Below are positions 34,480-44,967 of a DNA stretch of 64,000 nucleotides, piece by piece. Below the pieces are notes generated by a model that made no database searches, was not told where the DNA came from, and saw only the letters and a list, made by a program, of their open reading frames with translations. The translations under genes and the position numbers were made by a program. Positions within the stretch are counted from its first letter, which is position 1. The number at the start of each line of letters is the position of its first letter. The DNA is from Botryosphaeria dothidea (lineage: Eukaryota > Ascomycota > Dothideomycetes > Botryosphaeriales > Botryosphaeriaceae): assembly GCA_011503125.2 (NCBI GenBank), contig WWBZ02000016.1:4588001-4652000 (forward strand). The letters run 5' to 3'.

Positions 34480-35777
34480 TCACACCCACCGCTCAACCCT
34501 CTGCTCGATCTTGTGCTCTGATGATGTCTCCACGCTCTCCACCTCCACAGTCCTCTTCACATTCACCGTCAAATGCATCCCCATTCCAGTGCTCCCACGG
34601 CTCCCAGCCTCCAGATCCCCACCGTGCGCGCCCCCAACAATATTCTCCTGACTCTCATTGCGCGTCATCATGATCTGCGTCACACTATACGGATCCTTTT
34701 TCTTCGCATGCGCACTTCCGCCCAGTATCGCGCCGCTGCTCTTCCTACTATGCCCCGGATCGCTGCTGAGCTCGATATTGCCACTCCTGTTGCCATAGCT
34801 CTTCGCCTTGCTCGACCCGAACGTCCCGTTCTCGCCGGTCCAGAAGTTGCGCGTGAAGATGGGCCGCACCATGGGCGCCTGCCCGACGAAGACGGCGACG
34901 AAGTCCTCGCGGATCGACCACATGGCCGAGATGCCGGACTGGTTGAGCGCGAAGACGAAGATGACGCGCAGCACGGCGGCGACCATGCAGAAGATGCCCA
35001 TGCCGAAGAGGACGTAGAGGCCGAGGCGCCGCGCGAGCGAGGCGTTGAGCGGCGCGATGACGGGTACGGGGATGAGCATGATGATCAGGTCCGTGACGAG
35101 GTTCATGGTCAGGACCGAGATGAAGAAGACGTGGTTTTGCGGCGTGCAGTGGTCTGGATGGTGGGCGTCAGTGGGCGTTTTTGAGGCGTTGGGAAGGGAA
35201 CGAACCGCCCGGGTCGGGCCACACTTGCCACAGCTTGCTGAAGGGCCGGCAGGTGCAGGTGAAGATGAGCAGCACGGCGGTGCCGCAGCAGGCCACCAGG
35301 CCGAGCGTGGGGATGATGAGCTTCTCCACCCAGAGGCCGCGCGTGATGCGCCGGTAGAAGAAGAGCATGTTGAACTTCAGGGACCACACGATGGAGGCGT
35401 ACAGCATCTGCCCCAGCATGAAGATTTTCGAGCCGTAGGCCCATGCTGGGTATTGCGATGCTGGCATCAGCCGCCGCTGCTCGTGAGTGAGCAGGGAGGT
35501 GTGTTTCCCGCCTGCCTTGATGATGAACACATGGGCCACGACTGTCACGGCGGTGTAGAGGGACTTTTCAGTGGTTAGTCGAGGAATGTCCGTGAAGTGT
35601 GTGAGAGAGTTGGCTCAGGCCGGGCAGACTCACCCAGCTGACGAAGATGAGATAGTCATCCGGATGCCATCCACGAACGCCTACAAGCTTCGTTCGAGAG
35701 GCTATCCGCATGGCAATCATGCAGGTGCCGATGCCATACAGGGTGTAAATCTCGACAATATTGGGAGTGAAATCCAT
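34480..35777 (-). CDS. Fungal rhodopsin-domain integral membrane protein (PTH11-related, 7 TM)
   Basis: Three exons: 35777-35634, 35563 to about 35206 (donor GTTCGT) and about 35154-34480. The first contains YTLYGIGTCMIAMRIASR and RGWHPDDYLIFVSW, the conserved start of helices 1-2 in this family (D-D-Y). Further helices are at YTAVTVVAHVFI, FMLGQMLYASIVWSLKFNMLFFYRR, GLVACCGTAVLLIF, MNLVTDLIIMLIPVPVI, LGLYVLFGMGIFCMVAAVLRVIFVF and the region with WSIREDFVAVFVGQAPMVRP. A long Ser/Gly-rich cytoplasmic tail follows. These proteins sit in the plasma membrane and are often annotated as PTH11-type receptors. The N-terminal Cys-rich CFEM domain of Pth11 itself is absent. The C-terminal third has G-ending codons, the front C-ending. 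Confidence 0.8.
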
Positions 35778-36618
35778 CCTGGCGGCACGTAGAGTAAGAC
35801 ACCGAGCATTTGACCGTGCGGTGAGGGCGAGCTTTTGGGATTGTGTAAGTTATGAGGGCCTTTGGGACAGAGGCGCCAGCAATAAGGCGTCCCCGGGCAT
35901 TCGGAAGCATGTTCAAAACTGTACAAGTCCAAAATAAAAGGGACGGCCCCCGCAAGGCTGCGCAAGCGAAGTTCCGATCCTTCCATGCAACGCCTTACAA
36001 AACAGTTCTGTATCGCCATAACAACTTCCCCGTTATCGTCCTGATCTCTTTCAGTCAGGCGATAATGGAGCAATGCGTATCCTGTAGCCGGTTATTGTTG
36101 GAGCCACCCTGGTGAGCACTGAAGTCCCCTGGCGATCGGGATCCTCAGGCAGGGAAGCGATGGCGGAAGAACATCCGATTGCCCCAGATCGCAGCAACAG
36201 AGCCCACTGAGGGAGGGGCTGTAACACTAGCCCTCTTACATTTGCATTGTTTGGCGAGGGTGATTCGATAGTTGAGCCGGATGCGGTAGCAATACGAAGC
36301 TCTCGAGTCAGCAGACAGTGCTACACCGCAGGTCCGTCCGTTCGAGAGCAGAGATCTGCACTTGCGCAAGTCATGGACAACCGCGCCGCACCGCCGGAAC
36401 GGCCGTTGCGGCCCGTCGCCGGGACCGCTAATTTACGCACCTCAGGGTCCTCGTCGTTGGCCTGCGTCCCTGACCTGCTTACCGCCTTCAGGCCGCCTGG
36501 CACCTGCTGTGTAGTCGCTGCATAAATGTAGTCATAGCAGCCATTCTGCCTGGGAAGGCCTCCCACCATACGTGCCTCTCTCTCCCTCAATCCGAATTCT
36601 GCCTCAGTCTCTTCTAAA
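35778..36618. promoter_or_regulatory. Divergent promoter region, rhodopsin-type gene / nitrilase
   Basis: This 841-bp spacer lies between divergent starts. No gene is supported. The sequence just before the nitrilase ATG (TCTAAAATGGC) is a good fungal start context. Confidence 0.4.
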
Positions 36619-37710
36619 ATGGCTCCTTCGCTCCGCGTCGCTGTTACCCAGCAAGAGCCCGAATGGCTCGACCTGGCAGGCACCGTCAAGAAGACCTGCG
36701 AGCTGATCACCGAAGCTGCCAACAGCGGCGCAAGGCTCATCGCCTTCCCTGAATGCTGGGTCACCGGCTACCCTGGCTGGATCTGGTACGCTTCTCCCAC
36801 ATCAACCCGCCGCTCCGCCCACTCTCTGACCAAACCCCCCAGGGCCCGCCCCGTCGACTTCGAGCTCAACACCAAGTACATCTACAACTCGCTCTCGCTC
36901 AACTCGCCCGAGTTCGAGCAGATCGCGTCGACCGCCAAGCGGCACTCGATCGCCGTCGTGCTCGGCTTCTCGGAGCGCACGGCCAGCCACAGCCTGTACA
37001 TCTCGCAGGCCATCATCTCGCCGCAGGGCGAGGTGCTGATGCACCGCCGCAAGATCAAGCCGACGCACGTCGAGCGCGCCGTCTTCGGCGATGGCTCCGG
37101 CGACGACCTGAACAACGTCGTCGAGGTCGACTTTGGCGGCGAGGTCGGCCGCGTCAAGGTCGGCGCGCTCGCCTGCTGGGAGCACACGCAGCCGCTGCTC
37201 AAGTACCACTCGTACAGCCAGGGCGAGGTCATCCACGTCTCGGCGTGGCCGCCGATCGACCCGCACCCGGGCGTCGAGCATCCCGGCCTGTGGAGCATGA
37301 GCGCGGAGGGCTGCCAGAACCTGAGCCAGACGTATGCGGTTGAGGGCGGTGGCTATGTTCTGCACTGCACGGGCGTGTGCACCGAGAAGGGCATGAATAC
37401 GATGAGCACGCAGAAGGGCTTGCTGTTCCACACGCCCGGCGGGGGGCACAGCTGCGTGATCGGCCCGGATGGGAGGAGGTTGACGCAGCCGCTCAATGGC
37501 GGCGATCCGGCGAAGGAGGGCATCGTGTATGCGGACTTGGATTTGACGAACGTCGTGGCGAACAGGTCGTTCTTGGATAATGTGGGTCACTACAGCAGGC
37601 CGGATCTGCTGTGGCTGGGAGTGGACAGGAAGCAGAAGCAGCACGTCCTCCCGAGGGGCGACGAGGAGCCGTCGAAGAAGGCCAATGTCGTGGTGCCGAA
37701 GCAGGAGTAG
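36619..37710 (+). CDS. Fungal nitrilase (aliphatic/aromatic type)
   Basis: Two exons, 36619-36785 and 36843-37710 (344 residues). The catalytic triad of the nitrilase superfamily is complete: Glu in [14 protein letters not shown], Lys in [12 protein letters not shown] and Cys in [20 protein letters not shown]. The CWEHTQPLL block is that of true nitrilases, which hydrolyse R-CN to the carboxylic acid and ammonia. The absence of the cyanide-hydratase pattern FPEVWIPGYPY argues against that branch. The intron (36786-36842) is 57 nt long and contains no stop in frame, so unspliced mRNA would give an otherwise normal protein with 19 extra residues just after the catalytic Glu loop. The product is cytosolic and probably an oligomeric spiral, as in relatives. 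Confidence 0.9.
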   Translation: MAPSLRVAVTQQEPEWLDLAGTVKKTCELITEAANSGARLIAFPECWVTGYPGWIWYASPTSTRRSAHSLTKPPRARPVDFELNTKYIYNSLSLNSPEFEQIASTAKRHSIAVVLGFSERTASHSLYISQAIISPQGEVLMHRRKIKPTHVERAVFGDGSGDDLNNVVEVDFGGEVGRVKVGALACWEHTQPLLKYHSYSQGEVIHVSAWPPIDPHPGVEHPGLWSMSAEGCQNLSQTYAVEGGGYVLHCTGVCTEKGMNTMSTQKGLLFHTPGGGHSCVIGPDGRRLTQPLNGGDPAKEGIVYADLDLTNVVANRSFLDNVGHYSRPDLLWLGVDRKQKQHVLPRGDEEPSKKANVVVPKQE

Positions 37711-38153
37711 GACTAATTCAGGCTGGGCAACTGATACGCCTGTCGTTACGTAGCAAAAGAAAACCAGATGTCTTAATGCGCTTGACCTCGAGCATTCTGT
37801 CTACTATCTACTTGCCCACGGCTTTCTCTTTCCCTCTCAGCGCGAGTTTCAAAGAAATTCGCCTCCATTTTGGATAGATGTTCATATCGTTCCAAAAAGC
37901 TGTCTCGCGGCAATGGATTCGTAAGCAGGACCCCGGTCAAGCCACCATCCCCAATCAAATGTCTTACTTCGGTTGGTGTGGCAGGAGCTCTCGGCATTCA
38001 CGTGGCTACAGGAAAATTGTTTGCGCATATGCGGGTGTGGCTTATAGCGTTGTTGCCTAATATTTCAGATGGTAGCCTCTCTGGATATTGTCAAAAATTC
38101 ACTTCCCTCCGAGTCATCAATCCTACCTTCAGTCATCTGTCTCAAGCAGAACG
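37711..38153. other. Intergenic, nothing recognised
   Basis: 443 bp between the nitrilase and a HET pseudogene. No coding or RNA signal seen. Confidence 0.4.
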
Positions 38154-39932
38154 ATGGCTCAAAATAAACACAGCGACGCCCGACTAAGACGAGATGTCCA
38201 GGAATTCCGACTCGCCTCACTCTTACCTGGCTGCTGGAGCGATCACATCGCCTGCGCCACACAGGTGATACCGTTAAATCGAGCCCCTCCCTATGAAGCC
38301 CTCTCGTATGTTTGGGGGGGGGACCTTTCAGCCTCGAATCCAATTATTCTCGGCGGATTCCCTTTCAACATTACCTCGAACCTGGAATCGGCACTTCGAC
38401 ACCTCCGACACCGTGATAGGCCGCGTGTTCTTTGGATAGATTCCCTTTGCATAAATCAAGATGACCACGAAGAAAAAGGTTGGCAAGTGGATCTAAGGGG
38501 TTCTATTTTCGAAAACTGCTCTATCGGACTGATGTGGCTCGGCAATCGATCGGAGGATCTGGACACATCCTGCGATGGAAGTACAATTCTGCCTCCGAGC
38601 TCCGCCTACAGACCAAGGACCAATGCGAAATCCGTTCAACCGAATATTCAAGAGGCATTGAAGCTGTTTGAGAATCTTTGTCACGACAAACACCAGGGAG
38701 AAATTGCATGTTTCCGAGATTTACTCGGACATCAGGGCGATGAGTATGCTCGCGCAACGGAAACAATTTCTGCTTTGGGCGCTTTCGTCCAGCGAACATG
38801 GTGGAGCCGAGTATGGACGGTCCAAGAAGCAATTTTGCCTCCCACAGTCCTTGTTCTTTGCGGTTCGCTAGAGATACAGTGGCAAAAAATAGCAAAATCC
38901 CGAGCGAATTGGACGCGGCACAATTCTTCCTGTTGCCTTGCAATCAAAACAAAGATCCAACATTCAGTGGGTACGAGCGCATTTGGGATCTTAGCAAGAT
39001 GGTCTCGCAGCATCCATGTCATAGAAAGCTATTGCATGCGTCGTGCGCGAAATGCTAGAGTGGATTTAGTGGAGGTGCTCAGTACATTCAGCACCCGGAA
39101 TGCGAAAGATCCTCGCGACAAGGTATATGCGTTCCTGGGACTTCTTCCACAGCACTGACGGCCAGTTTTCCCTGACTATTCGGTCAACATGGATCAACTT
39201 TTGAGGCATTTAACGCTCAAACTATTTGTTTCCTCCAGAGAGCCCCTCTCAGTTCTCAATGGCGTTCAGAGGCCGCGGAGCAATTCCATACTTCCTTCTT
39301 GGATTAGAGACTTTGGCATAGCATCTCATATGGAACGGCTGCTCTTTGAACATAACAGGGATACGCTGAGAAAAAACTATCGGGCGTCGAAGCTCTCCGC
39401 TGCCCGCATACAAAGCTGTACGGATACTAGTCTCTCTTCTGTCGGCGTCAAAAGAGACAGCATATCCCAAACAGGACCGATCAGCCGTACCACCACTTCT
39501 CTCGACATCGACCGTATAAGGCAATGGCTGGAAATGATGGACCTTCGAAAACGTGAAAATGTGCCTTATGTAGCTGGAGGAACCTTGAGAGAAGCAATGA
39601 TGAGAACTTCGGTTGGAAACTTTGTCGTCACGATGTTCCCCCCTGACACTCTTAGCCCAGGATTGTTGGGACTGTATCACAAAGTAACTCCAGAGGAGGC
39701 TGATGAGTATGCAAAACATCTCTCTACAGTAGTCCTGGACCAATGTCCGAATGCCACGCACGAGTTCGATCGAGAAGCCATCATACATCTTGCTGGAAGG
39801 CGTTTCTTTACAACACGAGGAGGATACATTGGTATCGGTCCGCCCCAGACGCTTCCAGGAGACGAGGTTTTTGTCTTGTTTGGTTGAGGCAGCTCGTACG
39901 TCCTACGTCCGCTTCTTGGTAGAGCTAACTCC

Positions 39933-39989
<57 letters not shown>

Positions 39990-40145
39990 CAACGCAGCAA
40001 ATCACTACCATACTACAACATTATTGGAGATTGCTATGTCCATGGAATGATGGAAGGTGAAGCAATTCACGATGTCACAAAGGAGTCATTGGTTTTCCTG
40101 GTCTATATTTGTGGAGGTGTTGACATAGAGTGCCGGATACTATAG
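38154..40145 (+). pseudogene. HET-domain gene with two in-frame TGA codons
   Basis: From ATG 38154 the frame gives YEALSYVWG, a leucine-rich segment, RDRPRVLWIDSLCINQDD, WWSRVWTVQEAI and a DPRDKVYAFLGLL segment, a complete classical HET layout. A TGA at 39156-39158 stops it after LLPQH. The same frame then reads VFPDYSVN, which is the normal continuation, and runs on to GRRFFTTRGGYIGIGPPQTLPGDEVFVLFG. A second TGA follows at 39885-39887. After a pyrimidine-repeat stretch, the last block IIGDCYVHGMMEGEAI is readable in a third frame up to a TAG at 40143. A protein ending at the first TGA would keep the HET domain, so partial function is possible. The layout matches the intact HET gene at 44968-46994. 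Confidence 0.8.
39941..39986. repeat. (CT)23 microsatellite
   Basis: An uninterrupted dinucleotide repeat of 46 bp on the + strand, preceded by interrupted CT-rich sequence from about 39931. It lies where the last intron of the HET gene would be, directly before an ACGCAG acceptor, so it forms an expanded polypyrimidine tract. Confidence 0.92.
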
Positions 40146-40241
40146 AGGTTTCGCAGCCGACGGTCAGCGCCAGATATAATTTTTTTATAGAAGGTCAGAA
40201 TAACATAAGTATTGAGGAAGTATTCTCCCGGACAGGCTACT

Positions 40242-40375
40242 TCCTAAACATATAGTACGCCCGCATCTGGACGAATGCTTCCTCTCTCTACGAAGTTATG
40301 TTTGTTAGAGGCTACCGTTGCCGATCATCGGCTACAATAACCCCCTGTACAGCTTAGATCTAGCATAACCTCTCA
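40242..40375. repeat. Diverged dispersed repeat, copy 2
   Basis: Shares TCTGGACGAATGCTTC (40266-40281) and several ordered shorter blocks with 16768-16893. It lies in the spacer downstream of the HET pseudogene. The class is unknown. Confidence 0.5.
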
Positions 40376-40455
40376 TACTATCAAGCAAATATGTTTCCTT
40401 TCTAGACTTGCGTCAATTTTCGGCGGAAAATATCATTCAGAGTCAGCGCCTACGG

Positions 40456-42384
40456 TCATGAAGTGGAAAACTCAAAGCCCTTTAATCTGCCGTCCTCTCT
40501 CCAAGCTGTCAACACGTCCACAAAGCTCTGGATACCTTCTCCCCAAGGTGCAGCCCGACCCGCCTTCATGTGGTCCTCCATGCTCTTTATTCCCTTGTCT
40601 CTCTCGCCCTCATTGTTGATATACCCAGGGGTACATCCGCCAACCGCGGCAAACCACCCCGCCCTCATCAAGATCTCCATTGACCATGCTTCCTCGGCCT
40701 CTTTAGATACCTCCACAACCAACTTGTCCGGCTCATCGGCTCGCCGCTCTGCTTCTGCCAGAATAGCAGCTGTGTGCGAAGCAAGCGTGTCCAGCGCGAA
40801 GGTAAAATTTGCTGTCACACCTGCCTGCGATGGACCAGGGAAGAAGAAATTCGGAAAATCATGGGTGGAGATACCGTGAAGAGTTGAGGCACCCTGTTGG
40901 ACCCACTTGTCATCCATGTCTACACCGTTTCTTCCGTACACCTTGACGCTGGCCCGTGACGCGGGACTGCCGCTACCCGCTGCGGGTGAGGCGAATCCGG
41001 TGCTCAGGACCAAGACGTCGACAGGGTAGTCGGTGCCGTTCGCCTTGACCCCGGTTTTGGTGAGTGCTTCAACCCCTTTGCCGTCCGTATCGACAAGGGT
41101 GACATTCGGCTGATTGAAGGCAGGAAGGTAGTCGTCGTGGAACGTCGGCCGCTTGCACCAGGCAGGGTACCAAGCTTTGAGTTTCTCTGCAGTTGCCGGG
41201 TCTTTGACTGTGTCGTCCACCCTGGCGCGCACCCTCCCCGCTCGTTCCAGATCGTATTCGTGCAGCGTGGCGATGTGCTCAGGAATCTTTTCTGGGGCGA
41301 CGATTCCGTTACCTGGTGCCCCCAGGATGCCGCAGTATGAGGGCATGCGGCACCAAGCATCTCCAACCATGTCCTCTCCTTTCGGCGCATTGGTGAGGTA
41401 CGAGTTGAAGTTCTCAGACCGTGCTCTCTGCCAACCCTTCTTCGCAGCGATCTTGGTGGCCCACTCCTCTGGATCGGTAGGTCTCTGGCCGCGCACATCG
41501 ACGCTCGACGGCGTCCTCTGAAAGACGTACAGCTGCTTCGCCCACTTCGCTAGCTGCGGCACCACCTGCACCGCCGTCGCTCCCGTACCAATAATGCCAA
41601 CGTTCTTCCCCTTCAGCTTCTCCAGCTCCCACTCCTCATCATTCCCACCCGTCACCCCATAGTCCCACCGCGACGTATGGAAACACTCCCCCTCAAACTC
41701 CTCAAACCCCGGCACCCTCGGCGCCTGGGGCGTATTCAGCGTCCCCGACGCCGCAAACACATACTGCGCCGAGACCCGCACCTCCCTCGGCTCCTCCCCC
41801 GGGCCCCTCTCCTCGCACACGTCGACCCCCCACCGCCTCTCCGCATCGTCCCACCGCACATCCCCGTACCTCGACCTGAACAGAAACCGCCCCTGCAGCC
41901 CCCACGTCTCCACGATCCTCTCCGCATGCGCCCGCAACTCCGTCCCGTACGCGTACTTGTGCCGCGGCACGTATCCCGTCTCCTCCAGCAGCGGCATGTA
42001 TATGTACGCCTCGACGTCGCACATCAGGCCGGGATACCGGTTCCAGTACCACGTGCCGCCCGCGCCGCCCGCGCCGTCCACGATCGCGATGTCCGCGGCC
42101 GCGAACCCGGCCTGGCGCAGCCGCACCGCGAAGAGCAGCCCGCCGAACCCCGCGCCGAGGATGAGGAACTTGGTGCGGGCGCCGGGGCCGAGCGGGCAGG
42201 GCGCGGCGTCGAGGGCGGCATGGTCGGCCCACGGGTCGCGCGAGAGGTGCGAGAGGGCGGGGGAGGCCGCGAGGCGGACGAACTGGGAGGGCCCGTCGGC
42301 GCGGAGGCGCTTGTTGCGCTCGGCTGCGTATTTGGCGCGGAGGGCGGGGTTGGGGACGGCGACGCCGGGGTCGAGGGTCACCAT
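40456..42384 (-). CDS. FAD-dependent monooxygenase, Baeyer-Villiger type
   Basis: Intronless, 642 residues from ATG 42384; an upstream in-frame extension to 42465 starts with GTG, not ATG. An N-terminal Rossmann motif FLILGAGFGGLLFAVRLRQAG binds FAD. GGTWYWNRYPGLMCD is the conserved substrate/FAD loop. FEGECFHTSRWDYG fits the BVMO fingerprint FxGxxxHxxxWD. NVGIIGTGATAVQVVPQLA is the NADPH Rossmann motif. FFFPGPSQAGVTANF is typical of cyclohexanone/phenylacetone-monooxygenase-like fungal proteins. Expected reaction: NADPH- and O2-dependent insertion of oxygen next to a ketone, giving an ester or lactone. The substrate is unknown. No polyketide or terpene synthase lies nearby. Codon endings change from C to G about 300-400 bp after the start. 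Confidence 0.88.
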   Translation of the reverse strand: MVTLDPGVAVPNPALRAKYAAERNKRLRADGPSQFVRLAASPALSHLSRDPWADHAALDAAPCPLGPGARTKFLILGAGFGGLLFAVRLRQAGFAAADIAIVDGAGGAGGTWYWNRYPGLMCDVEAYIYMPLLEETGYVPRHKYAYGTELRAHAERIVETWGLQGRFLFRSRYGDVRWDDAERRWGVDVCEERGPGEEPREVRVSAQYVFAASGTLNTPQAPRVPGFEEFEGECFHTSRWDYGVTGGNDEEWELEKLKGKNVGIIGTGATAVQVVPQLAKWAKQLYVFQRTPSSVDVRGQRPTDPEEWATKIAAKKGWQRARSENFNSYLTNAPKGEDMVGDAWCRMPSYCGILGAPGNGIVAPEKIPEHIATLHEYDLERAGRVRARVDDTVKDPATAEKLKAWYPAWCKRPTFHDDYLPAFNQPNVTLVDTDGKGVEALTKTGVKANGTDYPVDVLVLSTGFASPAAGSGSPASRASVKVYGRNGVDMDDKWVQQGASTLHGISTHDFPNFFFPGPSQAGVTANFTFALDTLASHTAAILAEAERRADEPDKLVVEVSKEAEEAWSMEILMRAGWFAAVGGCTPGYINNEGERDKGIKSMEDHMKAGRAAPWGEGIQSFVDVLTAWREDGRLKGFEFSTS

Positions 42385-43337
42385 GGTGGGCGTTGAAATG
42401 GTGGGGCGAGATGGGATGGGGCAGGTGGGAAGCAGTGAATGGAAAACGCGGCGAAATGGTACCACGAGTCCACTCGAGATGCAAGTTTGGGTTTGTGAGA
42501 GCGGGAACGGGGGACGTCTGGATCAACGGTCCGGAGGTGGTCACACCTTTAAAAGGCCGTGACCTCCTGTCGTGTTCGTTCGGAGCCGTGACTGCGAACA
42601 TGCTCGTCCGCGCGCGGACGTCTGACATGGCCGTCATAGGCATGCGAGAAATAGAGGGGCCCTCCAATCATGGCGACTGGCAGGCGCCTCGCGTGGTGTT
42701 CAAGCAAGGGCGATTGTACATCTTTTCCCCTATTCGGGGAATGATGTTAGGCGTTAAGGTGCACCAGTAGCCGGTTTTGGCATAGAACCCGAATGCGAAC
42801 ATGCGAACCCAGGCCCACGCGGTGCAGTGTTCGGTGCGAGGTCGACCCGAGATTCAGGCCAATAGCAGGGCGCAGGCTACAAAATATCCACTTTTTGCGG
42901 TCCGTCAACGGGTGGCCGATCGTGTGGGGGAAGTTGGCCAGAACGGCTAGGCGCCGCGAGCCAATGCTCTTGTGTTTTAGATAACGGTAGGATCCGAGAT
43001 GAGTCTGATGTAGAATGCTGGAGTGGTCTTTTAATGGACTCATGGCTTGGAACAATTCATTTCTCGATACCGCCCAAGGCCGAGCAAGGTCAGCGCTTGG
43101 GAGGTGATACAGTATGCCCTCGTAGTCCAGAGTGGAAGCATCCGCCTGGAGGTAAAGGTAATCAGCTGCGTTGAACATTTTTGTACGGATAAACAATTCG
43201 TTTCTGGGACTGTTTGCCATTGTTTTTACCATTCTTCATCTGAAGTCGGTTCAATGATCATATGAATGGGATACCGGTAAATAACAAGCAAAAGGTCAGA
43301 AACAAGAACAGGATCTGAGGTAAAAAAAAAAAAAAAT
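42385..43337. other. Intergenic upstream of the BVMO gene
   Basis: No gene supported; the BVMO promoter is expected near 42385-42700. An A-run (about 43322-43336) lies next to the stop of the neighbouring HET gene. Confidence 0.4.
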
Positions 43338-44579
43338 TCAGTGTAAAGCAATACTCATTTCACTCCACAGCGCCTCCAGCCGCTGTAACGAGCAGGCAGG
43401 GCCATTGACGGTCACTGTAGCATCGTTGGACTTCTTCACGATGGTACAGTTGGTTTCTGTGGTCTGGTCGAATGCCATGATCGCCTCATGAACGCGCGAG
43501 TTTTGCGTGATCCGCCAGGTTTTGCCGCTCACTGGATTGCCTACATGAACGAATGCCTGGCCGAGGACGGCCGAGCGCGCGTTCAAGGCCGTGGCAAACT
43601 GATCCTCAAGCTCGTCCATAGTCGAAATGACCCGCCCTGGCTCAGCCGCTTCCCCCACAGTGATGCCATATGTCTGCATGATCCCGTAGATGCGGTCGAG
43701 AGGGAACTCGGTCTGACGAAACCTGGCTGCCCCGTACTGCACATTCGGATTGCTGGTATATAGGAAATGAAACCCGGATTCCTCGAGGCGGGATATGAGG
43801 TTCTGGGCGGCCATTTTGACCTCTCGAAACGTATTCGTGGTTTCCAAAGTTCCTTGCAGATCCAGGTATATATTTCGACACGTGTTGGCGAGCATGGCCA
43901 GATAGACGTCATGATCATCGTTCCAGGGGTGCTGGATCGGGCTTGCTTCTCGACAGAGCACCGTCGCATCTCTTCTCAAGACAGACTCTTGAAGCGTCCA
44001 CAGAGACGTAAACCAAGGGTCGCTGAACAGCTTGTCAAAGCTCTCCTGCAGGATGGGCATGACCGTGCGCAAATTTCCGTACTCTCGGAGAGAGGGATGT
44101 ATTATTTGCGGACCGTACTCAATAATGGTGTCGTGCAGGCTCTTCAACTCGGCATTGCTGAAAGAATGGAGCCAGACGTATGCTCGCTTGGCGCCTTTGA
44201 AGATGCCCACCTGCCTTCCAACTTCGTACATTTTGACCTCTCTGTTCTCTTGGTCGATGCACGCGACATCTACCCACGCGTACTCCACATCGTGTCCCAT
44301 GAAGTTGATAACATGCTGGAACGCCTCGACTGTGAAGCAGCTCCCTTTGATTGGCGGGATCTTCCAAGTGGTCCCCTTTACATCGAGTGCTGGAGAGCCC
44401 CACTCGGCTCTGAACCGACCCCAGGTATATGTGAGGATGCTATACTCCGGCTTTTCGTCCGTGCCATACGTGGATTCCCCCGTCCTCTCGACGGAGGTCA
44501 TTGTTGGAATGTGTAGCAATCTCAAAGGCCATTCGTTCTGCACGTTACTCCACCAAAGCTTGGATCCCTGGCTCGGCAT
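43338..44579 (-). CDS. Divergent HET-domain protein, intact
   Basis: A single exon of 413 residues from ATG 44579. HET blocks are present but changed: YSILTYTWG (for YxALSYxWG), EYAWVDVACIDQEN (for LWIDxxCINQxD), and KMYEVGRQVGIFKGAKRAYVWL, which matches the usual QMxxIYxxAxxVxxWLG region. WFTSLWTLQESVLRRDATVLC follows, and LDRIYGIMQTYGI is in the place of DKIYALLGL. There is no C-terminal second domain of recognisable type. Likely a cytoplasmic member of the fungal allorecognition/innate-immunity-like repertoire; the role is inferred from the domain only. It lies next to a second minus-strand HET gene, 388 bp away. Confidence 0.75.
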   Translation of the reverse strand: MPSQGSKLWWSNVQNEWPLRLLHIPTMTSVERTGESTYGTDEKPEYSILTYTWGRFRAEWGSPALDVKGTTWKIPPIKGSCFTVEAFQHVINFMGHDVEYAWVDVACIDQENREVKMYEVGRQVGIFKGAKRAYVWLHSFSNAELKSLHDTIIEYGPQIIHPSLREYGNLRTVMPILQESFDKLFSDPWFTSLWTLQESVLRRDATVLCREASPIQHPWNDDHDVYLAMLANTCRNIYLDLQGTLETTNTFREVKMAAQNLISRLEESGFHFLYTSNPNVQYGAARFRQTEFPLDRIYGIMQTYGITVGEAAEPGRVISTMDELEDQFATALNARSAVLGQAFVHVGNPVSGKTWRITQNSRVHEAIMAFDQTTETNCTIVKKSNDATVTVNGPACSLQRLEALWSEMSIALH

Positions 44580-44967
44580 TCAGTCTTGCGCTCTGTGATC
44601 AAGAATCGTGCAAGGCTGCAAGGCCATACCTGATCCACTTTGGACTTTCCTGTGCGCGACATCGAATGCATCATTAAACATGCACAGATCTCGGCCTACC
44701 TACGGTGTTGATTTGCAGTCTGGTCTTTGGTCAGTAAGACACAGTCGCAGGAAGTAGGATGCAAGGTCAAGTTCGTGATCTTGCATGATCGCCCAGGCTG
44801 CTACGTGGCGCTCAACACATTTTTGGCCCCCAAAGAACAAGTAATTCTCGCTAACCCGATCCGTACGATCCAGCATATAAGCAGATTAGTTCACTTGCTC
44901 CGATCATAAAAACGATTGTAGCTCATGCACTGCAGAATATATTATGTACCATGTTAACGCCTAGTCA
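44580..44967. other. Intergenic between two tandem HET genes
   Basis: 388 bp with no recognised element. It should include the promoter of the HET gene ending at 43338. Confidence 0.35.

Noticed and set aside
36802..37644. 280-codon antisense frame over the nitrilase
   Set aside because: Shadow of a high-GC coding exon; repetitive Arg/Ala/Leu composition and no domain.
20663..39887. TGA recoding (selenocysteine or stop read-through) in HET and CorA-like genes
   Set aside because: Other interruptions in the same or nearby genes are TAG or frameshifts, intact genes use TGA as a normal stop, and no conserved downstream element is seen.
28357..42465. A secondary-metabolite cluster formed by deaminase, IDO-like, nitrilase and BVMO genes
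   Set aside because: No polyketide synthase, NRPS, terpene cyclase, prenyltransferase or cluster regulator is present, and the genes are broken up by HET genes.
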